A stretch of 49,945 nt of DNA from CAZFLD01 sp964519835 (GTDB lineage: Bacteria; Spirochaetota; Spirochaetia; DSM-27196; CAZFLD01). A program made the position numbers and the translations under genes. The stretch lies in assembly GCA_964519835.1 (NCBI GenBank), contig CAZFLD010000027.1, positions 1-49,945 of the forward strand, in the 5' to 3' direction. How positions within the stretch are numbered: the stretch's first letter is position 1; every line of letters starts with the position of its first letter. This document shows, piece by piece, positions 42,287 through 49,945 of the stretch. The notes beneath the pieces were generated by a model. It did no database searches. It was not told where the DNA came from and saw nothing but the letters and a program-made list of their open reading frames with translations.

Positions 42287-42766
42287 ATGGCCAACTATCG
42301 GTTGTTTTTGGACCTTGACGGTGTTCTCGTGGATTTTGAATCCGGTGTGCAAGAGGTAACCGGCAAGCTACCCCACGAACAATCGTTGCGAGAGATGTGG
42401 GGCCGCCTGGCAAGGACAAAAAACTTCTACGCCGAGCTACCGTGGATGCCGGACGGCAGGCGGTTGTGGGACTACTGCAGAGGCACATCTCCCACGATTC
42501 TCACCGGCTTGCCCTTTGGCAATTGGGCGGAGCCACAAAAACGCGAATGGTGCCGCCGCGAGCTGGGCCCCGAAGTCCCGGTAATCACCTGTTTTACCAA
42601 ACAAAAGGCCAAAAAAGCCGTGGAAGTGCTGGAGTCTGGTGAAATTCCCGTGTTGGTCGACGATCGAGAGCGAATCAAAAAGAGCTGGCAAGAAACCGGG
42701 GGCGTGTTTATCCTCCACACGGACGCGGAGAGCTCCATCGGCAGGCTCAGAGAGCTGGGCGTTTAA
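42287..42766 (+). CDS. HAD-family 5'(3')-deoxyribonucleotidase-like protein
   Basis: A 159-residue HAD phosphatase of the 5'-nucleotidase type C group, which dephosphorylates (d)NMPs. Motif I FLDLDGVLVDFESG is at residues 6-19; motif II is in SPTILTGLP; the motif III Lys lies in CFTKQKAKKAV; motif IV is IPVLVDDRERI. Length is normal. The divergent neighbour is a nucleoside phosphorylase, which fits nucleotide salvage. Its TAA overlaps the TAA of the convergent recO in a shared TTAA. Confidence 0.85.
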   Translation: MANYRLFLDLDGVLVDFESGVQEVTGKLPHEQSLREMWGRLARTKNFYAELPWMPDGRRLWDYCRGTSPTILTGLPFGNWAEPQKREWCRRELGPEVPVITCFTKQKAKKAVEVLESGEIPVLVDDRERIKKSWQETGGVFILHTDAESSIGRLRELGV

Positions 42767-43525
42767 CAGAACGGGTCGGCAATTCGCAGCGTCGAAACGC
42801 CCGTGCCAAACACCTCCTCCACCATGGACCGCAAAAAACCGGAGGCGTTTGCCAAGGTCGGTCCACTCACCGCGACCGAAACGGCCTCGACAAACCGTCG
42901 CTGATCGGTGTAGGCCAGATACGCGCGTGTCCGTGAGCTCAGCACGTAGGCATTGGCGTCGTCGCTCCTTCCGGCGTGCAGTTGGCCGTCGAGACGGGAG
43001 TAGTAGGCCTCGTCATCCGGCTCCAGCAATGCGCCGGTGTCGGCGCAAAGCGAGGTCGGGCCTCAGCCCCAAGGCGGACATCAGGCGCCACGCAAAGAGA
43101 ACGGCCGCAATTTGCACCTCGCGCGGATCGGCGTCTGCCAAAACGGCAAGCGTCTCCGTCAGAAGTGGAAACCCCGGCGCCGACTCGTCGCTCTGCTCCG
43201 ACTCACCGGCACCAAACGACGCCAGAATAAGCTCGGCACACAAAGATGCCGCGTAGAATCTTTCCAGGCTTTGGTGAAGGCCCGGGTGGTCGTCGATGAC
43301 GTCGATATCCGTGATCTTTACGGAGTCCTTGACGGGGTCCGTGTATGTCTCGAAGCGCGCTCGAGTCAAAAAGCCGGTCCGTGATGAAAGTCGCCCCTTA
43401 TATGCCCCGTGGGCGATCGCCCGAAGGATTCCCCGGCCCTTCGCGAACAAGGTAAGGCCCTTATGATGATCGCCGATTCGGTGTGTTTTGAGGATAACCG
43501 CCTCGACCTTAGCCGTTCGCGACAC
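42763..43525 (-). pseudogene. recO: recO split by a one-base frameshift
   Basis: Recombination mediator RecO, which loads RecA on SSB-coated DNA. The 5' part (43525-43013) gives the OB-fold start VEAVILKTHRIGDHHKGLTL and the helical domain as far as MSALGLRPDLAL. It then runs out of frame to a stop. The continuation is in another frame: CADTGALLEPDDEAYYS and onward to ADPFC (stop at 42763). Removing one base from the AAA at 43047-43049 (TTT on the coding strand) joins them into a 253-residue protein of normal RecO length. The zinc-binding cysteines of some RecO proteins are not present. It could be a true mutation, a sequencing error or recoding. GTG start with GGAG upstream. Confidence 0.85.
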
Positions 43526-43551
43526 GGTTTCTTTTCTCCATCGGCTCTTAC

Positions 43552-43583
43552 TATACTATAAGGGCGCGGCACTGCCGGCGCCC
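43552..43583. promoter_or_regulatory. Shared lon/recO promoter region and lon leader hairpin
   Basis: The TA-rich core around 43550-43561 contains TATACT and TATAAG on the plus strand and TATAGT on the minus strand, so divergent -10 elements overlap. A hairpin follows at once in the lon leader: GGGCGC (43562-43567) pairs with GCGCCC (43578-43583), continued by GGCA/TGCC. I see no CIRCE element. Confidence 0.45.
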
Positions 43584-43612
43584 CAGTTACCTCATCAAGG
43601 CAAGGAAACTCA

Positions 43613-45967
43613 ATGCCCAACCAACAGACAAAAGCGGGCCCGATCATACCCGCCGAGCACGTTTTACCGGCGAAAATCCTGCTGTTACCGCTTACCGGCA
43701 AACCTATCTTTCCGGGGATCTTTACCCCGATGATGCTTCGCGGAGAGGCGGAGATCGAGACGATCAACCGAGCGATGAACACCGACAGTTTTGTTGGGTT
43801 TGCGCTCACCAAAGAGGAAGATGCGGAGAATCCCGCCGCCGAGGATCTCTTTACCGTCGGCACGGTAGCCAAGATCGTGAAACGTATTAACCTGCCGGAC
43901 GGCGGAATCAACGTGTTTGTCTCCACCATCAAGCGATTTCAGGTCAAAAAGTTTATCAGCACGGCCAATCCCATCACCGCGGCGGTCGAGTACCTCGGCG
44001 ACACGGGCACCGGCACCGACGAGGTGCAGGCCCTAACCCGCGCTTTGATCACCGAAATGAAGCAAGTCTCGGAGAACAATCCGCTGTTTTCGGAGGAGAT
44101 GCGCTTAAACATGATCAATATCGACGACCCCGGGAAGATCGCGGACTTTATCGCCTCGATCCTCAACGTGTCGAGAACGGATCAGCAAAAAATCTTGGAG
44201 ACGGCAAATGTTCGTGAGCGCATGGAGACCGTACTGGTGCATATCAAGCGCGAGCAAGAGCTTATGCGCATCCAGAAGCGGATACAGCAGCAGATCAACG
44301 AAAAGATCGAAAAGAGTCAGCGAGAGTACTTTTTGAAAGAAGAGCTCAAGGCAATAAAGCAGGAGCTCGGGATGGCGGTGGACTCGAAGACCTCGGAGTA
44401 TCAGCGATTCAAGGAGCTTGTAGACGAAAATGTCCCACCTGGGGAAGTCAAGGAGGCGGTTGAGCAGGAGCTACAAAAGTTCTCGCTAATGGACGCTAAC
44501 TCGAGCGAGTTTATCGTCACCCGCAACTACCTGGACACAATCGTATCCCTACCGTGGAAGGATCCAGAGCAGGGTGTCGTAGACATGGCGCGCGCGGAGA
44601 AGATCCTCAATGCCGACCACTATGGCCTGGAAGACGTAAAGGAGCGGATTCTCGAGTACCTCGCAGTACGTAAGCTCAAGTCCGACTCCAAGGGATCTAT
44701 AGTTTGTCTGGTGGGACCTCCCGGCGTGGGCAAGACCTCCGTTGGAAAGTCGATTGCCCGGGCATTGAACAAGAAGTTTTTCCGATTTTCGGTCGGTGGC
44801 ATGCGAGACGAAGCGGAAATCAAGGGCCATAGACGCACCTACGTAGGCGCAATGCCCGGGAAGATCATTCAAGGACTCAAGATCGTGAAGGCAAAGGATC
44901 CCGTGTTTATGATCGATGAAATCGACAAGATTGGAGCGTCGTTCCAAGGTGACCCGTCGTCGGCGCTCCTCGAGGTCCTCGACCCTGAGCAGAATCATAG
45001 CTTTCGCGATCACTATCTGGACCTGCCCTTCGACATTTCCAGCATTCTTTTTATTTCAACAGCCAACACCTTAGACACAATCCCCCCTCCGCTACTCGAT
45101 CGTATGGAGGTTATCCGCCTCTCCGGCTACATCGAGGCGGAGAAGGTCGCAATCGCAAAGCGATATCTAATACCCAAGTCGCTCGAACGGGCGGGCCTGG
45201 CAAAAAACGCGGTGCGGTATCAGAAGTCGGCACTGTCGGAGATAGCCGACCGGTACGCCCGCGAGGCCGGCGTGCGCAATTACGAAAAGGCCCTGGATAA
45301 GATCCATCGCAAGATCGCGCGGCAACACGTCACCTCGGAGTCGGACGATGCCGTCGTCATAAGCAAGGACAACCTCGGCGAGTATCTCGGTAAGCCTATC
45401 TTCACGGAAGAAGCGCTAAAAAAGGTGAGGCGGCCCGGAATGTGTGTTGGCCTCGCGTGGACGGCCTACGGTGGCGAAACGCTTATGATCGAGGCCGTGG
45501 CAAACGCGGGGAAAGAGGGTTTTAAGCTGACCGGCCAAATGGGAGAGGTTATGCAGGAATCCGCAGGGATCGCCTACTCCCACGTCAGGCATATCGCGGG
45601 CGATTTTGGGGTGGATCGGGCATTCTTCGAGGACAACCACATCCACCTCCACATTCCCGCCGGCGCAACTCCAAAGGACGGACCTAGCGCCGGCATTACG
45701 ATGGCCTCCGCGCTGCTGTCCTTGGCGACGGGACGGAAAATCAAGCCGCGGCTTGCCATGACCGGCGAATTGTCGCTCGTGGGTCACGTTCTGCCTATCG
45801 GTGGGCTCAAGGAGAAAACCATCGCTGCACGTCGCAACAAGATCAAAGAGGTAATCATTCCGAAGGGAAACCACGCGGACCTTACCGAGATACCCGACCA
45901 CGTCAAAAACGGGATCACCTTCCACCCCGTATCCACGATGGAAGAGGTCATTGAGAGGATCTTCTGA
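43613..45967 (+). CDS. lon: ATP-dependent protease Lon (LonA)
   Basis: 784-residue AAA+ protease that degrades misfolded and regulatory proteins. An N-terminal substrate-binding domain and helical region (about 20-320) is followed by Walker A GPPGVGKTS, Walker B VFMIDEIDKIG and the sensor region ISTANTLDTIPPPLLDRME. The protease domain has the catalytic Ser in PKDGPSAGITMASAL and the Lys in GGLKEKTIAARR. Length and layout are standard LonA. AAGGAA stands at good distance before the ATG. The stop is 1 base before the carboxypeptidase GTG, so they are co-transcribed. Confidence 0.97.
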   Translation: MPNQQTKAGPIIPAEHVLPAKILLLPLTGKPIFPGIFTPMMLRGEAEIETINRAMNTDSFVGFALTKEEDAENPAAEDLFTVGTVAKIVKRINLPDGGINVFVSTIKRFQVKKFISTANPITAAVEYLGDTGTGTDEVQALTRALITEMKQVSENNPLFSEEMRLNMINIDDPGKIADFIASILNVSRTDQQKILETANVRERMETVLVHIKREQELMRIQKRIQQQINEKIEKSQREYFLKEELKAIKQELGMAVDSKTSEYQRFKELVDENVPPGEVKEAVEQELQKFSLMDANSSEFIVTRNYLDTIVSLPWKDPEQGVVDMARAEKILNADHYGLEDVKERILEYLAVRKLKSDSKGSIVCLVGPPGVGKTSVGKSIARALNKKFFRFSVGGMRDEAEIKGHRRTYVGAMPGKIIQGLKIVKAKDPVFMIDEIDKIGASFQGDPSSALLEVLDPEQNHSFRDHYLDLPFDISSILFISTANTLDTIPPPLLDRMEVIRLSGYIEAEKVAIAKRYLIPKSLERAGLAKNAVRYQKSALSEIADRYAREAGVRNYEKALDKIHRKIARQHVTSESDDAVVISKDNLGEYLGKPIFTEEALKKVRRPGMCVGLAWTAYGGETLMIEAVANAGKEGFKLTGQMGEVMQESAGIAYSHVRHIAGDFGVDRAFFEDNHIHLHIPAGATPKDGPSAGITMASALLSLATGRKIKPRLAMTGELSLVGHVLPIGGLKEKTIAARRNKIKEVIIPKGNHADLTEIPDHVKNGITFHPVSTMEEVIERIF

Positions 45968-45968
45968 C

Positions 45969-46961
45969 GTGAGGCGCCTTGGTGTTAACAGCATGATCGT
46001 TGGAGCTATGCTCGGCGCGATTCTTTTTTCTTCGACCGCCCCGCCGGCACAGGGGCAGGATCAGGGCCAAATCGACAACCACGATCCGGTTGGCGAGCGC
46101 CCCGCGATCGAGGCCGCGGGTCTTGTCATTGACGCGCATACGTTCGATGCCCTGACGGCAATGCTGCCCGGCGCGTTCCGTGCCGACGCGCGTTCGAGCC
46201 CGGAGGGCTTTGTGGAGGGCATGGTGGCGCTGCTCGAGGCGCCCCCCGCATACAGCGTCCTGGTCGACAGGGACAACGCTTTGCCGCCGGATTATGAGCC
46301 GGACGACCTCGTTGCGCTCATAGAACACGAGCCTGAGTTGGAGCTAAACCCGCGCACCAGAGCCTCACTTTCGCTCACTCGGGACACGCTCGAGGCGCTC
46401 TTGGAGCTGGACGCCGCGGCGGACCAAGCCGGTCTGTCGCTTCTTGTGTCGTCGACCTACCGGTCCTACAGCTACCAGGAAAACCTGTTTGCCTATTGGG
46501 TAAGCGAGATGGGCCTGGAGGAGGCTTCGAGGATAAGCGCCCGCGCGGGAACAAGCCAGCACCAACTCGGCACGACGGTGGACTTCGGCTGTGTCTGCCC
46601 CGACTTTGCGGACACTCCGGAGGGGCGTTGGCTGGCGGCGAACGCGCACCGATTTGGCTTTTCGCTCTCATATCCGGAGGGCTACGAATCCCTCACCGGC
46701 TACAGCTACGAGAGCTGGCACTTCCGGTACATGGGACGCGATATTTTGCAATTTGAGCAGAAGTACTTCGGGGGCCTTCAGCAGCACATGCTTGAGTACT
46801 TCAAGAATACCGTGTGGATTTGGCAACTCTTGTACAGCTTTCCCGGGTACAGCCTTCCCGGCACGGCTCAAGCAAGCCAAAAACTCCCGGTACGGGAGCA
46901 ACCGGTCGCGCGCGGCCGATTCGCGAGGTTTCAATACCTGATCTTTTCTGTTATTGTTTAA
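45969..46961 (+). CDS. VanY-type D-alanyl-D-alanine carboxypeptidase (peptidase M15), secreted
   Basis: 330 residues from GTG 45969. Signal peptide (VNSMIVGAMLGAILFSSTAPP), about 125 residues of unknown N-terminal domain, then the M15B zinc peptidase domain (about 135-265). The zinc motifs are SQHQLGTTVDFG (H and D) and YESWHFRYMG (second His and catalytic Glu), with STYRSYSYQENLF before them. It is probably periplasmic and trims peptidoglycan stem peptides, in addition to the S11 enzyme at 3693-4937. The C-terminal 60 residues are aromatic and basic with no clear fold. It follows lon after a single base. Confidence 0.9.
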   Translation: MRRLGVNSMIVGAMLGAILFSSTAPPAQGQDQGQIDNHDPVGERPAIEAAGLVIDAHTFDALTAMLPGAFRADARSSPEGFVEGMVALLEAPPAYSVLVDRDNALPPDYEPDDLVALIEHEPELELNPRTRASLSLTRDTLEALLELDAAADQAGLSLLVSSTYRSYSYQENLFAYWVSEMGLEEASRISARAGTSQHQLGTTVDFGCVCPDFADTPEGRWLAANAHRFGFSLSYPEGYESLTGYSYESWHFRYMGRDILQFEQKYFGGLQQHMLEYFKNTVWIWQLLYSFPGYSLPGTAQASQKLPVREQPVARGRFARFQYLIFSVIV

Positions 46962-46975
46962 ACGGATGGTTTTGT

Positions 46976-47524
46976 ATGGATACAAATAGTCTAAAAAAGG
47001 CCGTCGACAAAGACTCGCTTCTTAAAACATTCCGACGGATCTCGCGCCGAAGCAATATTTTCATCGGCTTGTTCGACTTGGATCACAACGTCATTGCGGC
47101 CACCGACCAGCAGGCCCTCTGCCTGAACTTTCACAGCAAGGATCCGAACTTGGCCGCCGGCTGCCGTGATACCGGCGAGTACCTCGAAGAACGTGTGGAG
47201 GGTGGAGTACAGGCTCAGCGCCAGTGTATGAGCGGACTGTGGGACATCGCCGTGCCAATTATGATTCAAGGAGAGCAGGTTGCCCGGCTCTTTGTTGGTC
47301 AGTTCTTCTATCAGGAGTCGCCACCCGACACCGCTCTGTTTCGTCGCTGGGCCCAGGATTACGATCTTCCCATGGAGCGTTACCTCAAGGCGGTCCGACG
47401 GATACCGGTACTCTCTACCGAAGCCGTGGGATCTATTGTCGAGACTGCGAAGTCGGCTTGTGTTGCGGAACTGAACCGCGCGGCCGGGCATCTGCAGGGC
47501 TCTGAGCACGCCGACGCCGTGTAG
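46976..47524 (+). CDS. Stand-alone PocR ligand-binding domain protein
   Basis: 182 residues, almost wholly a PocR domain, a sensory module named after the propanediol regulator PocR and usually attached to a DNA-binding, kinase or chemoreceptor domain. Signs are IGLFDLDHNVIAATD, the Cys/His-containing LCLNFHSKDPN and CRDTGEYL segments, RQCMSGLWDIAVPI and VARLFVGQFFYQ. Here there is no output domain. It may act by protein contact, perhaps with a receptor made elsewhere. A GGATGG stretch precedes the ATG. The next gene begins 65 bases on. Confidence 0.85.
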   Translation: MDTNSLKKAVDKDSLLKTFRRISRRSNIFIGLFDLDHNVIAATDQQALCLNFHSKDPNLAAGCRDTGEYLEERVEGGVQAQRQCMSGLWDIAVPIMIQGEQVARLFVGQFFYQESPPDTALFRRWAQDYDLPMERYLKAVRRIPVLSTEAVGSIVETAKSACVAELNRAAGHLQGSEHADAV

Positions 47525-47589
47525 GCGTTTTTACGTTCTTTGCAAGCTTGATTCGACGTTATATCCTGCCTCCGCGGAGGAGCAAATAG

Positions 47590-48837
47590 ATGCTTGGCGC
47601 GGACGACGTATTGACATGGTTTCAGCAGGGAGCCCTAACCCACCCGTTCAAAGAATTTGACGGCCCGGCCGCGGACAGGTCGCAGACCGACCGACCGGTA
47701 GTCGTAACAAGTGTCGACCTGTATCGCTACATGGCGGCCGTCGCAGGGAGCATCGCCCCCGACACGAGCCCACAGGCCGCCATATTGGAAGACCTCGTCG
47801 GACACGCGGACCACTTTGTGTTTGTCCTGGTCGACGGATTCGGCATGGATCAGCTCGAGGACCTTCCCGGCGATGGGATTATCGGCAAGGCACCAACCAC
47901 CGAGATTCGAAGTGTGTTTCCGTCGACGACGGCCGCCGCCCTCACATCGCTGGCGACCGGCGTCTGGCCGGCCGACCACGGTGTCGTCGGCTGGTGGACC
48001 TACTTCACGGAATCCGATCGAGTCATCTGTCCGTTGACCTTTAAGGAGCGGAGAACCAATCGGTCGGCAAAGCGATACGGAATAACACCCGCGTCCCTTA
48101 TTCCGTCGCCGCCACTATACGCATCTTTCTTTCGGGACTGCCGATTCTACCTCCCGGTATTTGTCCGCGGCGGCCCTTTTGCGGAATGGTCGCGGGGCGC
48201 CTCACGGGGATATAGTTACCTCACGCTTAAAAGCGCGGCCCACCGGATTGCGGCGCACATCTCGCGGGCTAAGGGCGCGACGTACAGTTACTGGTACATG
48301 CCGCACCTAGACTCCACGAGCCACCATCGTGGTCCCCACGCGCCGCAGTCCCGCAAGACTCGCGGGAACATCCTCGACGCGGTAGCTCAACTGCAGGCAC
48401 GGGCACCCAAAGGCACCACAATCGTCCTTACAGCGGACCACGGACAGGTGGAGGTGCCGGCCGAGCGAGTCTACGACTTGGACACCCGGAAAAAGCCATT
48501 TAGCTACCTGCGAGTCGCTCCGACCGGCGAAGAGAGTACACCGATATTCCACGTGCAGGCCGGAAGACGCGATGAGTTCCGTCGCATTTTTGCGGACCTT
48601 CCCGTAGCCGGCGACTTTGCGTTGTTGACTCCCGAGGAGTGCGCAGATCTCCAGTTGTTTGGACCGGGCAAGCTCTCCAAACGTATGCTCCCCCATCTGG
48701 GCGACTTTGTCGGCGTCGCAAAGGAGCCTACGCTCTTGCGAAACGCAAGCGCCGACGGCGGCAAACCTAATCGGGGCGAGCACGGTGGCCTCCGGCCCGC
48801 CGAAATGCGAATTCCCCTCTACGTTCTGCGGGCCTAA
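47590..48837 (+). CDS. Alkaline-phosphatase-superfamily phosphodiesterase/nucleotide pyrophosphatase
   Basis: 415-residue enzyme with the two-metal site of the nucleotide pyrophosphatase/phosphodiesterase group. Visible are VFVLVDGFGMDQL (metal Asp), the nucleophile loop FPSTTAAALTSLATG, YMPHLDSTSHHRGP (metal Asp/His), LTADHGQVEVP (DHG) and the final GEHGGLRP. No signal peptide is seen, so it is cytoplasmic. The natural substrate is unknown. GGAGGAG precedes the ATG; the upstream half of that site belongs to a perfect 12-base palindrome (CCTCCGCGGAGG, 47569-47580). Confidence 0.9.
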   Translation: MLGADDVLTWFQQGALTHPFKEFDGPAADRSQTDRPVVVTSVDLYRYMAAVAGSIAPDTSPQAAILEDLVGHADHFVFVLVDGFGMDQLEDLPGDGIIGKAPTTEIRSVFPSTTAAALTSLATGVWPADHGVVGWWTYFTESDRVICPLTFKERRTNRSAKRYGITPASLIPSPPLYASFFRDCRFYLPVFVRGGPFAEWSRGASRGYSYLTLKSAAHRIAAHISRAKGATYSYWYMPHLDSTSHHRGPHAPQSRKTRGNILDAVAQLQARAPKGTTIVLTADHGQVEVPAERVYDLDTRKKPFSYLRVAPTGEESTPIFHVQAGRRDEFRRIFADLPVAGDFALLTPEECADLQLFGPGKLSKRMLPHLGDFVGVAKEPTLLRNASADGGKPNRGEHGGLRPAEMRIPLYVLRA

Positions 48838-49945
48838 TTGGAACTCCTCGCACCGGCAGGCGACATAGAAAAGCTAAAAACCGCCTTTGCTTATGGAGCC
48901 GACGCCGTGTATCTGGGCACCAAGCTCTTCTCGCTCAGAGGGAAGGCGCGGAACTTCGGCTCAGGAGACATCAACGAGCTTCGTGCAGTGCGCGAGTACT
49001 ATGCCGGCGAGGGTCGGCCCCGACGGGTCTACGGAGCCGTCAACATATACTTTCACGAGGACCAAATCGCCAGGCTCGACGAATCGGTCGAGGCGATTGC
49101 CAACTTCGGCTTCGATGCGCTAATCGTCTCCGATCCGGGCGCCGCCGCCGTGATTCGCCGGCATCTGCCCGACATGGAGCTCCACCTCTCGACTCAAGCG
49201 AACTGCACAAACAGCGAGGCAATAAAGGTCTACCGAGACCTCGGATTTAGCAGAGTGATCCTGGCCCGCGAGGTGACCATGGAGGAGTTGGGCAAGATCC
49301 GGAACGCCGTCCCGGACGTTGAGCTGGAGGTGTTTGTTCACGGGGCGATGTGCCTGGCGTACTCCGGACGGTGCCTCTTGAGCGCCTGGACGGCGGGCCG
49401 CTCGGGCAACTCTGGGGACTGCGCGCACTCGTGCCGCTGGAACTACCGCCTCGGGGAGTTGGCATTGGAGGAGGAGAAACGACAGGGTGAGTTCTATCCC
49501 ATCTTTGAAGAGGACGGCTACACCACCATCCTCTCGAGTCGCGACTTGAACATGGCCGACCACCTACAAGACCTCGTGGACATAGGCATCGACTCGGCGA
49601 AAATCGAGGGACGGATGAAGTCCGTCTACTACACTGCGGTAGTGACTCGTGCATACCGCAAGGCCATCGACGCTGCCCACGGCACACCGGTGCCGGATCT
49701 TAGTCGGTACGTGGCCGAGCTCGACAAAGTGAGCCACCGCACATACTCAACCGGCTTTTACTACGGCCGCGAAGAAATCGAAAAGCCCGCCGAATCGATG
49801 TACCGGCGCAGCCACTTGTTCCTCGGCACCGTCCGCCGGCGAATCACCACCGTAGCCCGCCGGTCCACTTCGTCGACCCACGCGGAGATGGGTACGACCG
49901 GCCCACACGGTACGACCGGCCCACACGGTACGACCGGCCCACACG
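48838..49945 (+). CDS. Peptidase U32 family protein (3' end outside window)
   Basis: At least 369 residues of a U32-type TIM-barrel protein. Relatives act in tRNA and rRNA hydroxylation (TrhP/RlhA) or were described as collagenases. Seen are the start ELLAPAGDIEKLKTAFAYGA, DAVYLGTKLFSLR, LHLSTQANCTN and the signature EVFVHGAMCLAYSGRCLLS with CAHSCRWNY, whose cysteines likely hold an Fe-S cluster. IDSAKIEGRMKS follows. The last ~35 visible residues leave the family pattern at FLGTV and enter Gly-Thr-Thr-Gly-Pro-His repeats. TTG start directly after the previous stop codon, so translation is coupled. Confidence 0.9.
   Translation, partial: MELLAPAGDIEKLKTAFAYGADAVYLGTKLFSLRGKARNFGSGDINELRAVREYYAGEGRPRRVYGAVNIYFHEDQIARLDESVEAIANFGFDALIVSDPGAAAVIRRHLPDMELHLSTQANCTNSEAIKVYRDLGFSRVILAREVTMEELGKIRNAVPDVELEVFVHGAMCLAYSGRCLLSAWTAGRSGNSGDCAHSCRWNYRLGELALEEEKRQGEFYPIFEEDGYTTILSSRDLNMADHLQDLVDIGIDSAKIEGRMKSVYYTAVVTRAYRKAIDAAHGTPVPDLSRYVAELDKVSHRTYSTGFYYGREEIEKPAESMYRRSHLFLGTVRRRITTVARRSTSSTHAEMGTTGPHGTTGPHGTTGPH
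49891..49944 (+). repeat. 18-base tandem repeat, three perfect copies, running out of the window
   Basis: GGTACGACCGGCCCACAC is repeated at 49891-49908, 49909-49926 and 49927-49944 with no mismatch. It encodes GTTGPH hexapeptides in the frame of the U32 gene. The array may continue past 49945. Confidence 0.95.

Noticed and set aside
42763..43525. Two separate small genes
   Set aside because: The two frames together give one RecO of normal length after a single-base correction, and the second has no start signal of its own.
49891..49944. CRISPR array
   Set aside because: The units are directly adjacent with no spacers, and they are in frame with a gene.

Overview
The window is about 50 kb of dense, GC-rich bacterial chromosome. 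I infer a spirochaete, probably free-living. The reasons are a Borrelia-like bS21, unusual TPR, PilZ and FecR/outer-membrane proteins of a kind common in that phylum, and many families I cannot place elsewhere. I could not run a search, so the assignment is tentative. No gap between genes exceeds about 170 bases, and I see no prophage, insertion sequence, rRNA or CRISPR array.

Layout. 1-2477 (minus): sufS (cut by the window edge) and iscR under a promoter with a palindrome, then an orphan NMT1-type binding protein. 2541-4937: a dihydroorotate-dehydrogenase-like protein facing a D,D-carboxypeptidase. 5065-7726: a biotin ECF transporter (bioY-ecfA-ecfT) and nrdR, whose stop codon lies inside a convergent tRNA-CAU. 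7882-12843 (minus): a large ATPase-like TPR protein, a PilZ protein and a lipoprotein. 12909-15407: an HD phosphohydrolase, a YbjN-like protein and a ComFB-domain protein. 15445-17790 (minus): DUF503, a voltage-sensor/HAMP protein and an unknown protein, with overlapping ends. 17826-28425: a 1640-residue surface protein, two paralogous beta-barrel proteins (one carrying a FecR domain) and mutL. 28526-34589: two TPR/coiled-coil proteins opposite a TPR-Mrr-like protein, a metallophosphoesterase and a ParB-like protein. 34620-43525: a lipoprotein, a SelB-like protein without its GTPase domain, an inositol monophosphatase, rpsU, an M23 peptidase, recJ, a pyrimidine nucleoside phosphorylase, a nucleotidase and a frameshifted recO. 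43613-49945: lon, a VanY-type carboxypeptidase, a lone PocR domain, a phosphodiesterase and a partial U32 peptidase ending in 18-base tandem repeats.

The main observations are these. (1) A protein with a canonical S1-S4 voltage sensor has no pore; the segments after it enclose a periplasmic domain and lead to a HAMP-like module. (2) At least eight genes have a sigma70-like -10 element only 6-12 bases before the start codon and no Shine-Dalgarno sequence, which points to widespread leaderless transcription. (3) A SelB-like protein lacks its GTPase domain. (4) A FecR sensor domain is fused to an outer-membrane barrel and sits beside a barrel paralogue and a giant surface protein. (5) rpsU appears to start at ATC, recO carries a one-base frameshift, and BioY and U32 carry unusual low-complexity insertions.
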